Of a DNA stretch of 13,392 nucleotides, positions 6,786 to 13,392 are shown in pieces. The translations under genes and the position numbers were made by a program. Location of the stretch: contig DUEB01000003.1 of NCBI GenBank assembly GCA_011176655.1, forward strand, positions 1-13,392, read 5' to 3'. The number at the start of each line of letters is the position of its first letter. Positions within the stretch are counted from its first letter, which is position 1. Under the pieces are notes generated by a model. The model was not told where the DNA came from. It did not search any database and worked only from the letters and a program-made list of their open reading frames with translations. Source of the DNA: Dehalococcoidia bacterium (GTDB taxonomy: Bacteria > Chloroflexota > Dehalococcoidia > Dehalococcoidales > UBA5760).

Positions 6786-8315
6786 ATGGCTAAAGCAGTC
6801 TTAGTGGTGGATATGCTCCGCTGCTTTCTGGAGAAGGGCTATCCCCTATATGTCGGGGATAAGGCCCGTGGCATCGTTCCCAATATCCAGCGCCGGCTGG
6901 AGCGGGAGCTAAAGGCGGGTTCCAAAGTCTTCTTTATCGGTGACCGTCACGACCCGGATGACCTGGAGTTTAGGATGTTTCCCCCGCACTGCCTTGAGGG
7001 CACTCCCGGGGTGGAGGTAGTCCCGGAGCTGGCCGGGTATGCCGGGGAGGTAATTCCCAAGAAGCGTTACAGCAGCTTCTTCGATACCTCGCTGGGTGAG
7101 CAGCTAGATAAGCTCAGGCCGGATAAGCTGGTGGTCTGCGGTGTCCTCACCGATGTCTGCGTATTGCACACGGTGGCCGATGCCAGAAATCGTGACTACG
7201 AGGTTGAGGTGCCGCTTGACTGTGTCGCCTCGTCTGATGAGCGAGCCCACCGTTTCGCCCTGGAGCATATGGAGAAGGTCCTGGGAGCCAGACTAATTAG
7301 CCCCGGGGCTCGCCGTCTTAAACCGGCTAAATTTGAACCGTCTGAGGCGGTTCTTTCCGGGGACACGGCTGATATCTATTTTGTACGCACCATAGAGATA
7401 CTGCAGCGGGCGCGGCTGAACCCGGTGGCGACCATGGAGGTCTTCCCCGGTCGGGCCGGAATGCTCTGCGGTATCGAGGAGGTCAAGGCGTTACTGGCTC
7501 GTGTTCTGCCTGAGGGAAACCGCCAGGTGTGGGCGCTGGATGAGGGCGAGAGCATGGGGCGCAGGGAGGTGGTGCTGCGCATCACGGCTCCCTATCAGAG
7601 CTACGGCCTCTACGAGACGGCTGTCTGCGGGATTTTAGCCCAGTCCAGCGGCTGGGCGACGGCGGCTGGAGAATGTGTGGCTGCCGCCAGGGGGATACCC
7701 GTCACCAGCTTTGGCGCCCGGCATGTCCACCCCTCCGTAGCCGGAGTCATGGAGTATGCCGCAGTTGTTGGCGGTTGTGCCGGCTGCTCCAGCATTGTCG
7801 GCGCCCGGCTGGCTGGAGTGGAACCCACCGGCACCATGCCTCACGCTTTGATTATCGTTATCGGTGACACGGTTAAGGCCACCATAGCTTTTGATAAGCA
7901 TATGCCGCCCGGGGTGCCCCGGGTATCCCTGGTTGATACCTTTAAGGACGAGGCTGAGGAGAGCCTGCGAGTGGCTCAGGCGCTGGGAGAGCGGCTCAAG
8001 AGCGTGCGGCTGGACACCCCCGGCGAGCGGGGCCGGGTTACTCCCGAGTTGGTCAAGGAGGTGAGAGCCCGGCTGGATTTGGCTGGCTTCAAAAAGGTAG
8101 GCATCTTTGTCAGCGGCGGTCTTGATGTGGAACGTATCACCCTGTTTGTAGAGAGCGGCGCCCCGGTTGACGGCTTTGGCGTTGGTAGCTATATCAGCGG
8201 GGCGAGGCCCATTGATTTCACCGCCGACCTCCACGAGCTTGAGGGAAAGCCAGTCGCCAAGCGGGGCCGAATCCCCGGTATTACTCCTAACCCCAGGCTG
8301 AAAAGGGTAATGTAG
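6786..8315 (+). CDS. Fused nicotinamidase / nicotinate phosphoribosyltransferase
   Basis: One 509-residue chain appears to hold two consecutive NAD-salvage activities. Residues 1-175 are an isochorismatase-fold nicotinamidase: Asp9 (VVDM), Lys92 or Lys93 and Cys125 (GVLTDVCVLHT) fit the Asp/Lys/Cys triad, and Asp53, His55 and His68 fit the metal site (IGDRHD, PPHCLEGTPG). Residues about 188-509 are a nicotinate phosphoribosyltransferase of the shorter archaeal/bacterial type: SGDTADIYFVRT at 191-202, SFGARHVHP at 308-316, GTMPHALI at 349-356, VDTFKDEAEES at 383-393, FVSGGLDVERI at 441-451, DGFGVGSYI at 462-470 and the C-terminal KPVAKRGRIPG. Together they would convert nicotinamide to nicotinate and then, with PRPP, to nicotinate mononucleotide. 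The reading frame is continuous across a short basic linker (172-187), with no sign of a frameshift. Each activity is inferred from motifs; the fusion itself is directly visible. Confidence 0.88.
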   Translation: MAKAVLVVDMLRCFLEKGYPLYVGDKARGIVPNIQRRLERELKAGSKVFFIGDRHDPDDLEFRMFPPHCLEGTPGVEVVPELAGYAGEVIPKKRYSSFFDTSLGEQLDKLRPDKLVVCGVLTDVCVLHTVADARNRDYEVEVPLDCVASSDERAHRFALEHMEKVLGARLISPGARRLKPAKFEPSEAVLSGDTADIYFVRTIEILQRARLNPVATMEVFPGRAGMLCGIEEVKALLARVLPEGNRQVWALDEGESMGRREVVLRITAPYQSYGLYETAVCGILAQSSGWATAAGECVAAARGIPVTSFGARHVHPSVAGVMEYAAVVGGCAGCSSIVGARLAGVEPTGTMPHALIIVIGDTVKATIAFDKHMPPGVPRVSLVDTFKDEAEESLRVAQALGERLKSVRLDTPGERGRVTPELVKEVRARLDLAGFKKVGIFVSGGLDVERITLFVESGAPVDGFGVGSYISGARPIDFTADLHELEGKPVAKRGRIPGITPNPRLKRVM

Positions 8316-8325
8316 TGAGGTTGTT

Positions 8326-9114
8326 GTGTTAGAGCAAATAACTACTTTTTTCACATCCTTTTTTGCCCACCCCAGTAGCTTCGGGATTGGCCTGGCTCTT
8401 TATTTCGGCGCTATCTGGCTTATCCCGTACTATCCGCCCCTCTTTAAGCAGGCGCGCCTCTGGGTGGTCATGGTGGTCAGCGCTTTCCTGGCTCTGGCGG
8501 CGGCCTCCTTTGTTCAGATTCCCCTGCAGCTTCTGGCGGGGCAGGCTATAGGCAGGCTCTGGAGTCAGGAAGTTATCATGAGCCGTATCCTGCTCTTCGG
8601 GATACCGCAGATTCTACTGAGCGGGCTGGTTCAGGAAGGGGCAAAGATGGTGCCCCTGGTCTGGTACTGGCGGCGTGAAGACAAACGCCTTAATCCCAAG
8701 TTGGGGCTGGCTGCCGGCGCCGCCGCCGGCGCCGCCTTCGGCATCTTTGAAGCGCAGTGGGTGTATAATAGAATCTTTGCCTCTGGCTTGCTGTGGGGGC
8801 TGTTGGAGACCCAGGGTATCTTAGCCCTGGTTGGTTTCTGGGAGCGGTTCTTTGTGGTGGCCGCCCACACCGCCTTTTCGGCGCTGGCCGGTTACGGGCT
8901 GGCGAAGGGTAAGGGGTGGCAGTTCTATCTCGTTGCCTCAGGGCTGCATGCCCTGCTGAACTACAGTGCGGTTCTGCTCGCGGCGGGGGTTCTTACCTCT
9001 CTGCAGGTGGAGGTTTATGTCGCTGTCCTGGCTATTGGGGTAACCGCCTGGGCGCTCTGGCTGCGCTGGCGGAAGACACTAGCTGACTACGAATCTCAGG
9101 TTAGCCCGGTGTGA
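8326..9114 (+). CDS. PrsW-like polytopic membrane protein (putative intramembrane metalloprotease)
   Basis: The 262-residue protein is strongly hydrophobic, with about seven or eight membrane segments (roughly 20-37, 45-68, 86-113, 126-147, 165-192, 198-219, 228-247). Polar motifs lie in the order known from PrsW (M82) proteases: VQEGAK at 102-107 (Glu104; the family usually has two acidic residues here), FGIFEAQ at 138-144 (Glu142), HTAFSALAGYGLAKG at 181-195 (His181) and GLHALLNY at 207-214 (His208). PrsW-type enzymes cut membrane-anchored substrates such as anti-sigma factors, but no such substrate is in the window. The start is GTG at 8326 with GTGAGG (8315-8320) 5 bases before; an in-frame TAA at 8308-8310 excludes extension. 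It begins 10 bases after the fused salvage gene. Its last 14 bases overlap the end of tilS, which is read from the other strand. Protease activity is inferred. Confidence 0.72.
   Translation: MLEQITTFFTSFFAHPSSFGIGLALYFGAIWLIPYYPPLFKQARLWVVMVVSAFLALAAASFVQIPLQLLAGQAIGRLWSQEVIMSRILLFGIPQILLSGLVQEGAKMVPLVWYWRREDKRLNPKLGLAAGAAAGAAFGIFEAQWVYNRIFASGLLWGLLETQGILALVGFWERFFVVAAHTAFSALAGYGLAKGKGWQFYLVASGLHALLNYSAVLLAAGVLTSLQVEVYVAVLAIGVTAWALWLRWRKTLADYESQVSPV
8713..8736 (+). repeat. Perfect tandem duplication of a 12-base GC unit inside the PrsW-like gene
   Basis: GCCGGCGCCGCC occurs twice in succession and encodes AGAAAGAA (residues 130-137) in a small-residue membrane helix just before the FGxxE motif. 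Adding or losing one unit would keep the frame. All 24 bases are G or C. Confidence 0.85.
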
Positions 9115-10534
9115 AGCGCAGCCGCAAAACCTGCCTGGTTTCCTCGGTAACCTTTACCCTATCGTCTATGCGGTAGCCGACCACCCAGACTATCTGCTCC
9201 GGGGAGCAGACGATGGGGACTCTCTCTCGCCACCGGCGGGGTATTTTGACGTCAATCATAAACCGGTTCAGTTTCTTGGGCTGGCTCATCCCCAGCGGCT
9301 GAAAGCGGTCGCCGGGCCTTCGGTTTCTCACTGCCAGCCTGTCACCCGTTTTATCAAAATCAAAGCAGGCGCTGAGGCTGTCAGCCTCTTCTTGCGGCTG
9401 CTGCCGGTCGCTGACGCTGGCTGTGACCTGCCAGCCGGGGAGCCGGGTTTCGCCGGGTACAGCCAGGGGTAGCTCCGCTTCGAGGGGTGGGAAGGGGGAT
9501 AAAGCCAGCGGCTCCTTCCCTATCAGGTAGCGGTCGTATTCTATGGTCAGGGTTAAGTCCCCCGGCAGGTTAAGGCTTCTTCCCGCCGGCTTATCCAGGG
9601 CATTCATTATTTCTTCAATATGGCGGGCTTCGATGTCCTTGAGGCCGCCGCTGAGCTTGCCCAGGGACAGGCGCAGGACCTGTCGCTTGAGGGCTGAGGG
9701 TAGCTTAAGGAGGCGCTCTTTATCCAGGATAATCATGTCTTCCTTGAGCCGGGCGATTTGGTTCCAGGAGCGGGCCCCCTCTTTCTCCAGGAAGGCAAGG
9801 TCGCCAGCCGCAATGCGGGCCGTGCGCAGCAGGGCTTCGGCTATGCGGGGGTTATAGCCTTTAAGCAGGGGCAGCAGCTTGAGGCGGATTCGGTTTCTCA
9901 GCGGTGACAGCGACAGGTTGGAGGAGTCGAGCCGGGGGCTGAGACTATGCTCCTGGCAGTAGTGCTGGGTTTCCTCCCGGCTTATGCCGAGTAGTGGCCT
10001 GATGATGGTGAGGCTGCTATCGGCGCTTTGTCGCTCGGTGCGGGGGCATAGCCCCTGAAGCCCCCTGGTGCCGCTTCCCCGAATCAGGTGCATCAGTATC
10101 GTCTCGATATTATCGTCGCTGGTGTGCCCGATGGCTATCTGACCGCTTCCGATGGACTTGGCGGTCTGAGCCAGGAAGTTATAGCGCACCTCGCGGGCGG
10201 CTTCTTCCAGCGAGATGCGTTTTCGAGCCTGGTATGCCCTTACATCGCGCTTTTCTACGGTGAGGGGAATGCCCAGGCTTCGGGCCAGGCTGGCTACGTA
10301 TTGAGCGTCGGACTCAGACTCGGCCCCGCGTAGCTGGTGGTTAAGGTGGGCAGCGTACAGCTCGATACCCAGTGCTTCCTTGAGGCTGGTCAGGATGTGG
10401 AGCAGGCAGACCGAGTCGGGGCCGCCGGATACGGCTACCACCAGACGGGACTGCGGGGCTAGCGGGCAGTGCTCCCGGATGAAGCCCAGCACCCGTTCTT
10501 CTGGAGATTCTCTTCGTTTCGCTGTGGCTGACAT
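9101..10534 (-). CDS. tilS: tRNA(Ile)-lysidine synthetase
   Basis: TilS adds lysine to C34 of the CAU-anticodon tRNA-Ile, changing codon reading from AUG to AUA and the amino acid charge from Met to Ile. It is usually essential. The N-terminal PP-loop ATPase domain shows SGGPDS at 36-41, HLNHQLRG at 63-70, GHTSDDNIETILMHLIRGSG at 136-155 (commonly GHHxDDQxET), RPLLGISR at 179-186, and DSSN with RNRIRLKLLPLL (203-224). The C-terminal tRNA-binding region has RNRRPGDRFQPLGM at 403-416 and KKLNRFMIDVKIP at 420-432. At 477 residues it has the full length of long TilS forms. It starts 10 bases after the DUF2344 gene with only a weak ribosome-binding site, so coupling is likely. Its 3' end overlaps the convergent PrsW-like gene by 14 bases. 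Confidence 0.94.
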   Translation of the reverse strand: MSATAKRRESPEERVLGFIREHCPLAPQSRLVVAVSGGPDSVCLLHILTSLKEALGIELYAAHLNHQLRGAESESDAQYVASLARSLGIPLTVEKRDVRAYQARKRISLEEAAREVRYNFLAQTAKSIGSGQIAIGHTSDDNIETILMHLIRGSGTRGLQGLCPRTERQSADSSLTIIRPLLGISREETQHYCQEHSLSPRLDSSNLSLSPLRNRIRLKLLPLLKGYNPRIAEALLRTARIAAGDLAFLEKEGARSWNQIARLKEDMIILDKERLLKLPSALKRQVLRLSLGKLSGGLKDIEARHIEEIMNALDKPAGRSLNLPGDLTLTIEYDRYLIGKEPLALSPFPPLEAELPLAVPGETRLPGWQVTASVSDRQQPQEEADSLSACFDFDKTGDRLAVRNRRPGDRFQPLGMSQPKKLNRFMIDVKIPRRWRERVPIVCSPEQIVWVVGYRIDDRVKVTEETRQVLRLRFTPG

Positions 10535-10544
10535 CTTCTAATAG

Positions 10545-11192
10545 CTAGCTCGTTTGTAGAATGAGTTTGGTGCGGTGTATTGATTGGGGGCGCTGGGTAA
10601 AACCCAGGGCTAAGCTGACCTGCTCCGGCCTCCCCGAACCCCCTGAGTCGCAGCGTAGCCTCATGCCTATGGTGCCGTATGAGTCGTGCCACTCGGCCAG
10701 CCACAGGTCACTAATCAGTGCCCTAAGGTCATAGTTTCGCGGGCCGGTATCTCGGTAGTGCTGCCAGGGCAGATGCTCGGCTGACAGCAAGCCGGAGATG
10801 GCGGCGTCTACCTCCGCCTTCCCCTTTTCTGTGGCTACCGTAACCCGGTATTCGGCGAATCTGACCTGCGCCTGTAGGGAAGGCTGGTTATGGGCTATGA
10901 GGTGGGCCTGCTGGATTTCGATACCCGGTGGCAGTTGCTGGCTCAGCGCACCGCTGAAGAAATGGGGGGAGACCTGTCTTACCAGGTAGATGTCCATTAG
11001 TTCGGCTTCGCTGGTTACCCCGATGGGCAGCGGGGCGGCCAGAGATATCCTGGGGTGGGGGCTGAACCCCTCGGAGTAGGCCAGGGGCAGCCTGGCCCGG
11101 TGGATGGCTCTCTGCCACAGGCGTATCAGGTCGAGGTGGGAGATATACTTTACCTCGCCTCCCCGCTTAAACCTAACCCTCAGGCGGTACAT
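10545..11192 (-). CDS. DUF2344 / TIGR03936 family (radical SAM-linked) protein
   Basis: The 215-residue protein carries the family signature in its first 70 residues: KYISHLDLIRLWQRAIHRA at 15-33, LPLAYSEGFSPHPRISLAAP at 35-54, LPIG and SEAELMDIYL at 61-70. In many bacteria this domain is encoded next to, or fused to, a B12-binding-type radical SAM protein, which gives the family its name; its biochemical role is not settled. No radical SAM gene is in this window. A Cys-containing Gly/Ser loop near 181-187 is weakly structured. The start overlaps the last 20 bases of the corC-like gene, and only GGAG almost touching the ATG precedes it, so translation probably depends on ribosomes finishing the upstream gene. 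An antisense reading in this region has no support. Confidence 0.88.
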   Translation of the reverse strand: MYRLRVRFKRGGEVKYISHLDLIRLWQRAIHRARLPLAYSEGFSPHPRISLAAPLPIGVTSEAELMDIYLVRQVSPHFFSGALSQQLPPGIEIQQAHLIAHNQPSLQAQVRFAEYRVTVATEKGKAEVDAAISGLLSAEHLPWQHYRDTGPRNYDLRALISDLWLAEWHDSYGTIGMRLRCDSGGSGRPEQVSLALGFTQRPQSIHRTKLILQTS

Positions 11193-12459
11193 ACTCCGTC
11201 TTCTTTTCTTTGATTATGAGCACCTCTTCTATCTTTAAGCCCCGCATTTTGGTAATCACCATCTTTAAGCCCTTGTAGCGTAGCTGCTTACCCTGCTTCG
11301 GGATGTGCCCTAAAAGGCTGAGGATGAAGCCGGCTACCGTTTCGTAGTCCTCGCCTTCGGGTAGCGCCAGCCCCATCTCTTCATTGGCTTCTTCGATGCG
11401 CATGCTGCCGTCGACGTGGAAGGTATATTCGTTGATGGCTTCATAGTCCCGGTCAGCTTCGGCAAGCTCGTCCCCGACCGGGCCGATAATCTCTTCGACC
11501 AGGCGGCTCAGGCTGACGATGCCCGCCGTGCCGCCGTACTCGTCAACGACCACCGCCATGCGGTAGTTCTGCTCCTGCATCTCGGTAAAGAGCTCCCCGA
11601 TGCGTTTCGTCTCCGGGGCGAAGTAGGCGGGACGAATCAGGTTGTCAATAACACCGTCGCTGGTGATGGTGCCCTTGGCCAAGCCCATGAGCACATCCTT
11701 CACCGAGAGGATGCCGATGACATTGTCCAGGCTCTCCTCGAATACCGGGAAGCGGGACAGCGGCGACTCGGCATAGACGTTGAAGAAGTCAGCCAGTTTG
11801 GTTCCCTTCTCAATCCAGATCACCTCGGTGCGGGGCACGGTCACCTCCCTGACCGGTCGGTCGCCGAAGTCAAAGACCTTGTGCAGCATCTCAGCCTCGG
11901 CTTCCTCTACTGTCCCTTCCTTGTGCCCCACCGATATCATAGTCCGGATTTCCTCGGCACTGACCAGAGACCTGGCTACCGGCTCGCCGCCGGCCAGCTT
12001 ACTGAATCTTGAGGCGATGGCGCTTAGCGCCAGCACTGCCGGGGCAAAGAGCCGGGAGGCCGCCTCGACGGGTTTTGCCAGTTTTATGGACATTCGCTCG
12101 GCGTTATGGACGGCGATGAGCTTGGGGGTGCTCTCGCAGAAGATGAGAAGGATAACACTTACCCCGATAGTGGCAATGAGAATACCCCAAGTCTCCCAGA
12201 CGGAGATGGCGAGCACGGTGCCCAGGGCGGCGGCGGCGGTGTTGACCAGGTTGTTGCCCGTCAGGATGGTGGAGAGCAGCTTCTCCGGGTGCCGCATCAT
12301 TCTGGCTATCCTTTTGGCGCCGGGCACGCCGGTGCTCACCATGTGCTCCACTTTTACCCGTTGTAGAGCCGTAAAGGCCGTCTCCGAGCTGGAAAAGAAG
12401 GCGGATAGCAAGAGGCAAACGATAAAAAGTGCCAGATATAGCGTTTCTGTGCCCGTCAT
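11173..12459 (-). CDS. HlyC/CorC (CNNM-type) membrane protein with DUF21, CBS pair and CorC_HlyC domains
   Basis: The domain order is the standard one for this family. An N-terminal DUF21 membrane domain (1-155) has segments near 5-27, 64-86, 92-108 and 136-152 and the motifs SAFFSSSETAF (19-29), TGNNLVN (67-73) and CESTPK (108-113; commonly GE-x-x-PK). A linker EEAEAEMLHKVFDFGDRPV (185-203) is followed by two CBS domains (about 207-262 and 272-325, with VVVDEYGGTAGIVS in the second) and a C-terminal CorC_HlyC domain (about 340-418). Family members are linked to Mg2+/Co2+ export or homeostasis; some are wrongly named haemolysins. The length of 428 is normal. The ATG has GGGGTGAT 7 bases before it. 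It is the first gene of a three-gene leftward operon with a clear promoter at 12525-12553. Confidence 0.92.
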   Translation of the reverse strand: MTGTETLYLALFIVCLLLSAFFSSSETAFTALQRVKVEHMVSTGVPGAKRIARMMRHPEKLLSTILTGNNLVNTAAAALGTVLAISVWETWGILIATIGVSVILLIFCESTPKLIAVHNAERMSIKLAKPVEAASRLFAPAVLALSAIASRFSKLAGGEPVARSLVSAEEIRTMISVGHKEGTVEEAEAEMLHKVFDFGDRPVREVTVPRTEVIWIEKGTKLADFFNVYAESPLSRFPVFEESLDNVIGILSVKDVLMGLAKGTITSDGVIDNLIRPAYFAPETKRIGELFTEMQEQNYRMAVVVDEYGGTAGIVSLSRLVEEIIGPVGDELAEADRDYEAINEYTFHVDGSMRIEEANEEMGLALPEGEDYETVAGFILSLLGHIPKQGKQLRYKGLKMVITKMRGLKIEEVLIIKEKKTEYVPPEG

Positions 12460-12524
12460 AGGTTATCACCCCGCTCCGGAGGATACTGGTTTCGGAAGCT
12501 CCTGTCTCGTTTCGTTCATAGTTC

Positions 12525-12553
12525 ATAATAGCATCGGCCCAAAGGGGTGTCAA
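12525..12553 (-). promoter_or_regulatory. Near-consensus sigma-70 promoter for corC-like/DUF2344/tilS
   Basis: On the minus strand a perfect TTGACA (12548-12553) and TATTAT (12525-12530; 5 of 6) are separated by the optimal 17 bases. The start point would be near 12518, leaving a leader of about 58 bases. An 8-base palindrome CTCCGGAG (12474-12481) lies within this leader, just before the ribosome-binding site. Confidence 0.78.
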
Positions 12554-12598
12554 AGGAGCGTCCTTCAGGGCAGCCTCGCTTAAGTAAGCCCGGCATTG

Positions 12599-12626
12599 TT
12601 GTGGCGGCTTTTATCTATGCTATAAT
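12599..12626 (+). promoter_or_regulatory. tsaD promoter with the -10 box very close to the start codon
   Basis: A perfect TATAAT (12621-12626) lies only 9 bases before the tsaD ATG. A weak -35, TTGTGG (12599-12604), gives a 16-base spacer; TTGTTG (12596-12601) with 19 bases is the alternative. The start point should fall at about 12632-12634, predicting a nearly leaderless mRNA. Confidence 0.6.
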
Positions 12627-12635
12627 TTCGGGAGT

Positions 12636-13392
12636 ATGAAAATCTTGGGTATCGAGACCTCGTGTGACGAGACGGCGGCTGCGGTGGTGGAGGATGGTGG
12701 GGTCATCCTCTCCAACCAGATTGCTTCGCAGGTTGAAATCCATGCCCGTTACGGCGGTATTGTCCCCGAGGTCGCCTCAAGGCAGCATGTCCTGGCTGTG
12801 GTGCCGGTTATCGAGCAGGCGATGGCGGAGGCCGGGGCTGGCTGGGACGATTTAGGCGGCATCGCCGTCACCATCGGCCCGGGTCTGGCCGGCTCGCTGC
12901 TGGTGGGGGTGAATGTAGCCAAGGCTATCTCCGTAGCTCGTGGATTACCCCTGACCGGGGTCAATCACCTGGAGGGCCATATCTATGCTAACTGGCTTGA
13001 TGGTGGCGGGGTTGATTTCCCGGTGGTGTGCCTCATTGTCTCCGGGGGGCACAGCGACCTGGTCTTGATGCGGGGGCACGGGGACTACATAGTGGTGGGC
13101 AGGACGCGCGACGACGCGGCTGGGGAGGCCTTTGACAAGGCGGCCCGGATACTCGGCCTGGGCTACCCCGGCGGCCCGGCTATTGAGCAGGCGGCTGGGG
13201 ACGGGGCGGACTGCCTTAAGCTGCCCCGTGCCTGGCTCGCCGGGAGCTATGACTTCAGCTTCAGTGGGGTGAAGACGGCTCTGCTGCGCCTGGTGCAGGG
13301 GGCTAAAATCTCGTCTCCGGCTGATGCTGCCGCCTCCTTTCAGGCAGCCGTGGTCGAGGTGCTGGTTGCCAAGACCGTGGCCGCAGCCAGGG
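12636..13392 (+). CDS. tsaD: tRNA N6-adenosine threonylcarbamoyltransferase, N-terminal 252 codons (runs off right edge)
   Basis: TsaD transfers the threonylcarbamoyl group made by TsaC/TsaC2 to A37 of ANN-reading tRNAs (t6A), working with TsaB and TsaE. The frame is open to the window edge. It opens with [20 protein letters not shown], the almost invariant family start, followed by [12 protein letters not shown] at 40-51, [13 protein letters not shown] at 79-91, NHLEGH at 110-115 (His111 and His115 bind the metal), IVSGGHSDL at 134-142, [19 protein letters not shown] at 163-181 and [11 protein letters not shown] at 207-217. The ATG is fixed by the family start; GGGAG lies only one base before it, too close for a usual ribosome-binding site. 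About a quarter of the usual protein (roughly 335-350 residues) is missing to the right. It is divergent from the corC-like operon. Confidence 0.95.
   Translation, partial: MKILGIETSCDETAAAVVEDGGVILSNQIASQVEIHARYGGIVPEVASRQHVLAVVPVIEQAMAEAGAGWDDLGGIAVTIGPGLAGSLLVGVNVAKAISVARGLPLTGVNHLEGHIYANWLDGGGVDFPVVCLIVSGGHSDLVLMRGHGDYIVVGRTRDDAAGEAFDKAARILGLGYPGGPAIEQAAGDGADCLKLPRAWLAGSYDFSFSGVKTALLRLVQGAKISSPADAAASFQAAVVEVLVAKTVAAAR

Noticed and set aside
7635..8354. A 239-codon minus-strand open frame opposite the NAPRTase domain
   Set aside because: It has no family features and lies fully opposite well-conserved motifs on the plus strand.
12104..12553. A 149-codon minus-strand frame starting near the corC-like promoter
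   Set aside because: It is out of frame with the real gene, begins within the promoter (upstream of the predicted start point) and becomes a biased, repetitive translation.
11416..12583. Long plus-strand open frames (11416-12012 and 11780-12583) opposite the corC-like gene
   Set aside because: Their low-complexity, His/Arg/Ser-rich translations are typical of antisense frames, and the minus-strand gene has clear DUF21 and CBS motifs and a promoter.
1..13392. CRISPR arrays, insertion sequences, att sites, tRNA or rRNA genes
   Set aside because: I looked for spaced direct repeats, transposase-like proteins, terminal inverted repeats and tRNA-like arms and found none. Gaps are short and the genes are housekeeping in style.

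Overview
This window reads as an ordinary chromosomal segment of a fairly GC-rich bacterium. My best guess is a Dehalococcoidia-like Chloroflexota. That guess rests on overall gene content and protein style, not on a marker gene, so treat it as inference. Nothing in the window looks mobile: I found no transposase, integrase, CRISPR array, tRNA or rRNA.

Layout. (1) 1-523, minus strand: a small unrecognised 116-residue protein followed by the start of a DegV-family protein that runs off the left edge. Both are probably read from a consensus-like promoter at 580-608. (2) 670-9114, plus strand: a probable long operon beginning at a strong promoter (670-699). Its order is purF, a 195-base structured gap, purM, an AlkD-like DNA alkylation repair gene, purH, a GalT/HIT-like nucleotidyltransferase homologue, a one-chain nicotinamidase + nicotinate phosphoribosyltransferase, and a PrsW-like membrane protease homologue. 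(3) 9101-12459, minus strand: corC/hlyC-like membrane protein, a DUF2344 (radical SAM-linked) protein and tilS, read from a near-consensus promoter at 12525-12553. (4) 12636 to the right edge, plus strand: the first 252 codons of tsaD.

How the genes work together. PurF makes phosphoribosylamine from PRPP and glutamine, PurM closes the imidazole ring to AIR, and PurH carries out the last two steps to IMP. The fused salvage enzyme also uses PRPP, converting nicotinamide to nicotinate and then to nicotinate mononucleotide, so the operon combines purine synthesis with NAD salvage. TilS (lysidine at C34 of tRNA-Ile) and TsaD (t6A at A37) are both tRNA modification enzymes, and sit on opposite sides of a divergent promoter region.

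Most interesting points: the nicotinamidase-NAPRTase fusion; the GalT-like gene just upstream with an HGHAQ active-site motif and unknown substrate; alternative RNA pairings in the purF-purM gap; the PrsW-like gene at the end of a nucleotide operon; and a tsaD promoter placed so close to its ATG that the mRNA should be almost leaderless. I did not find a clearly new multi-gene system.
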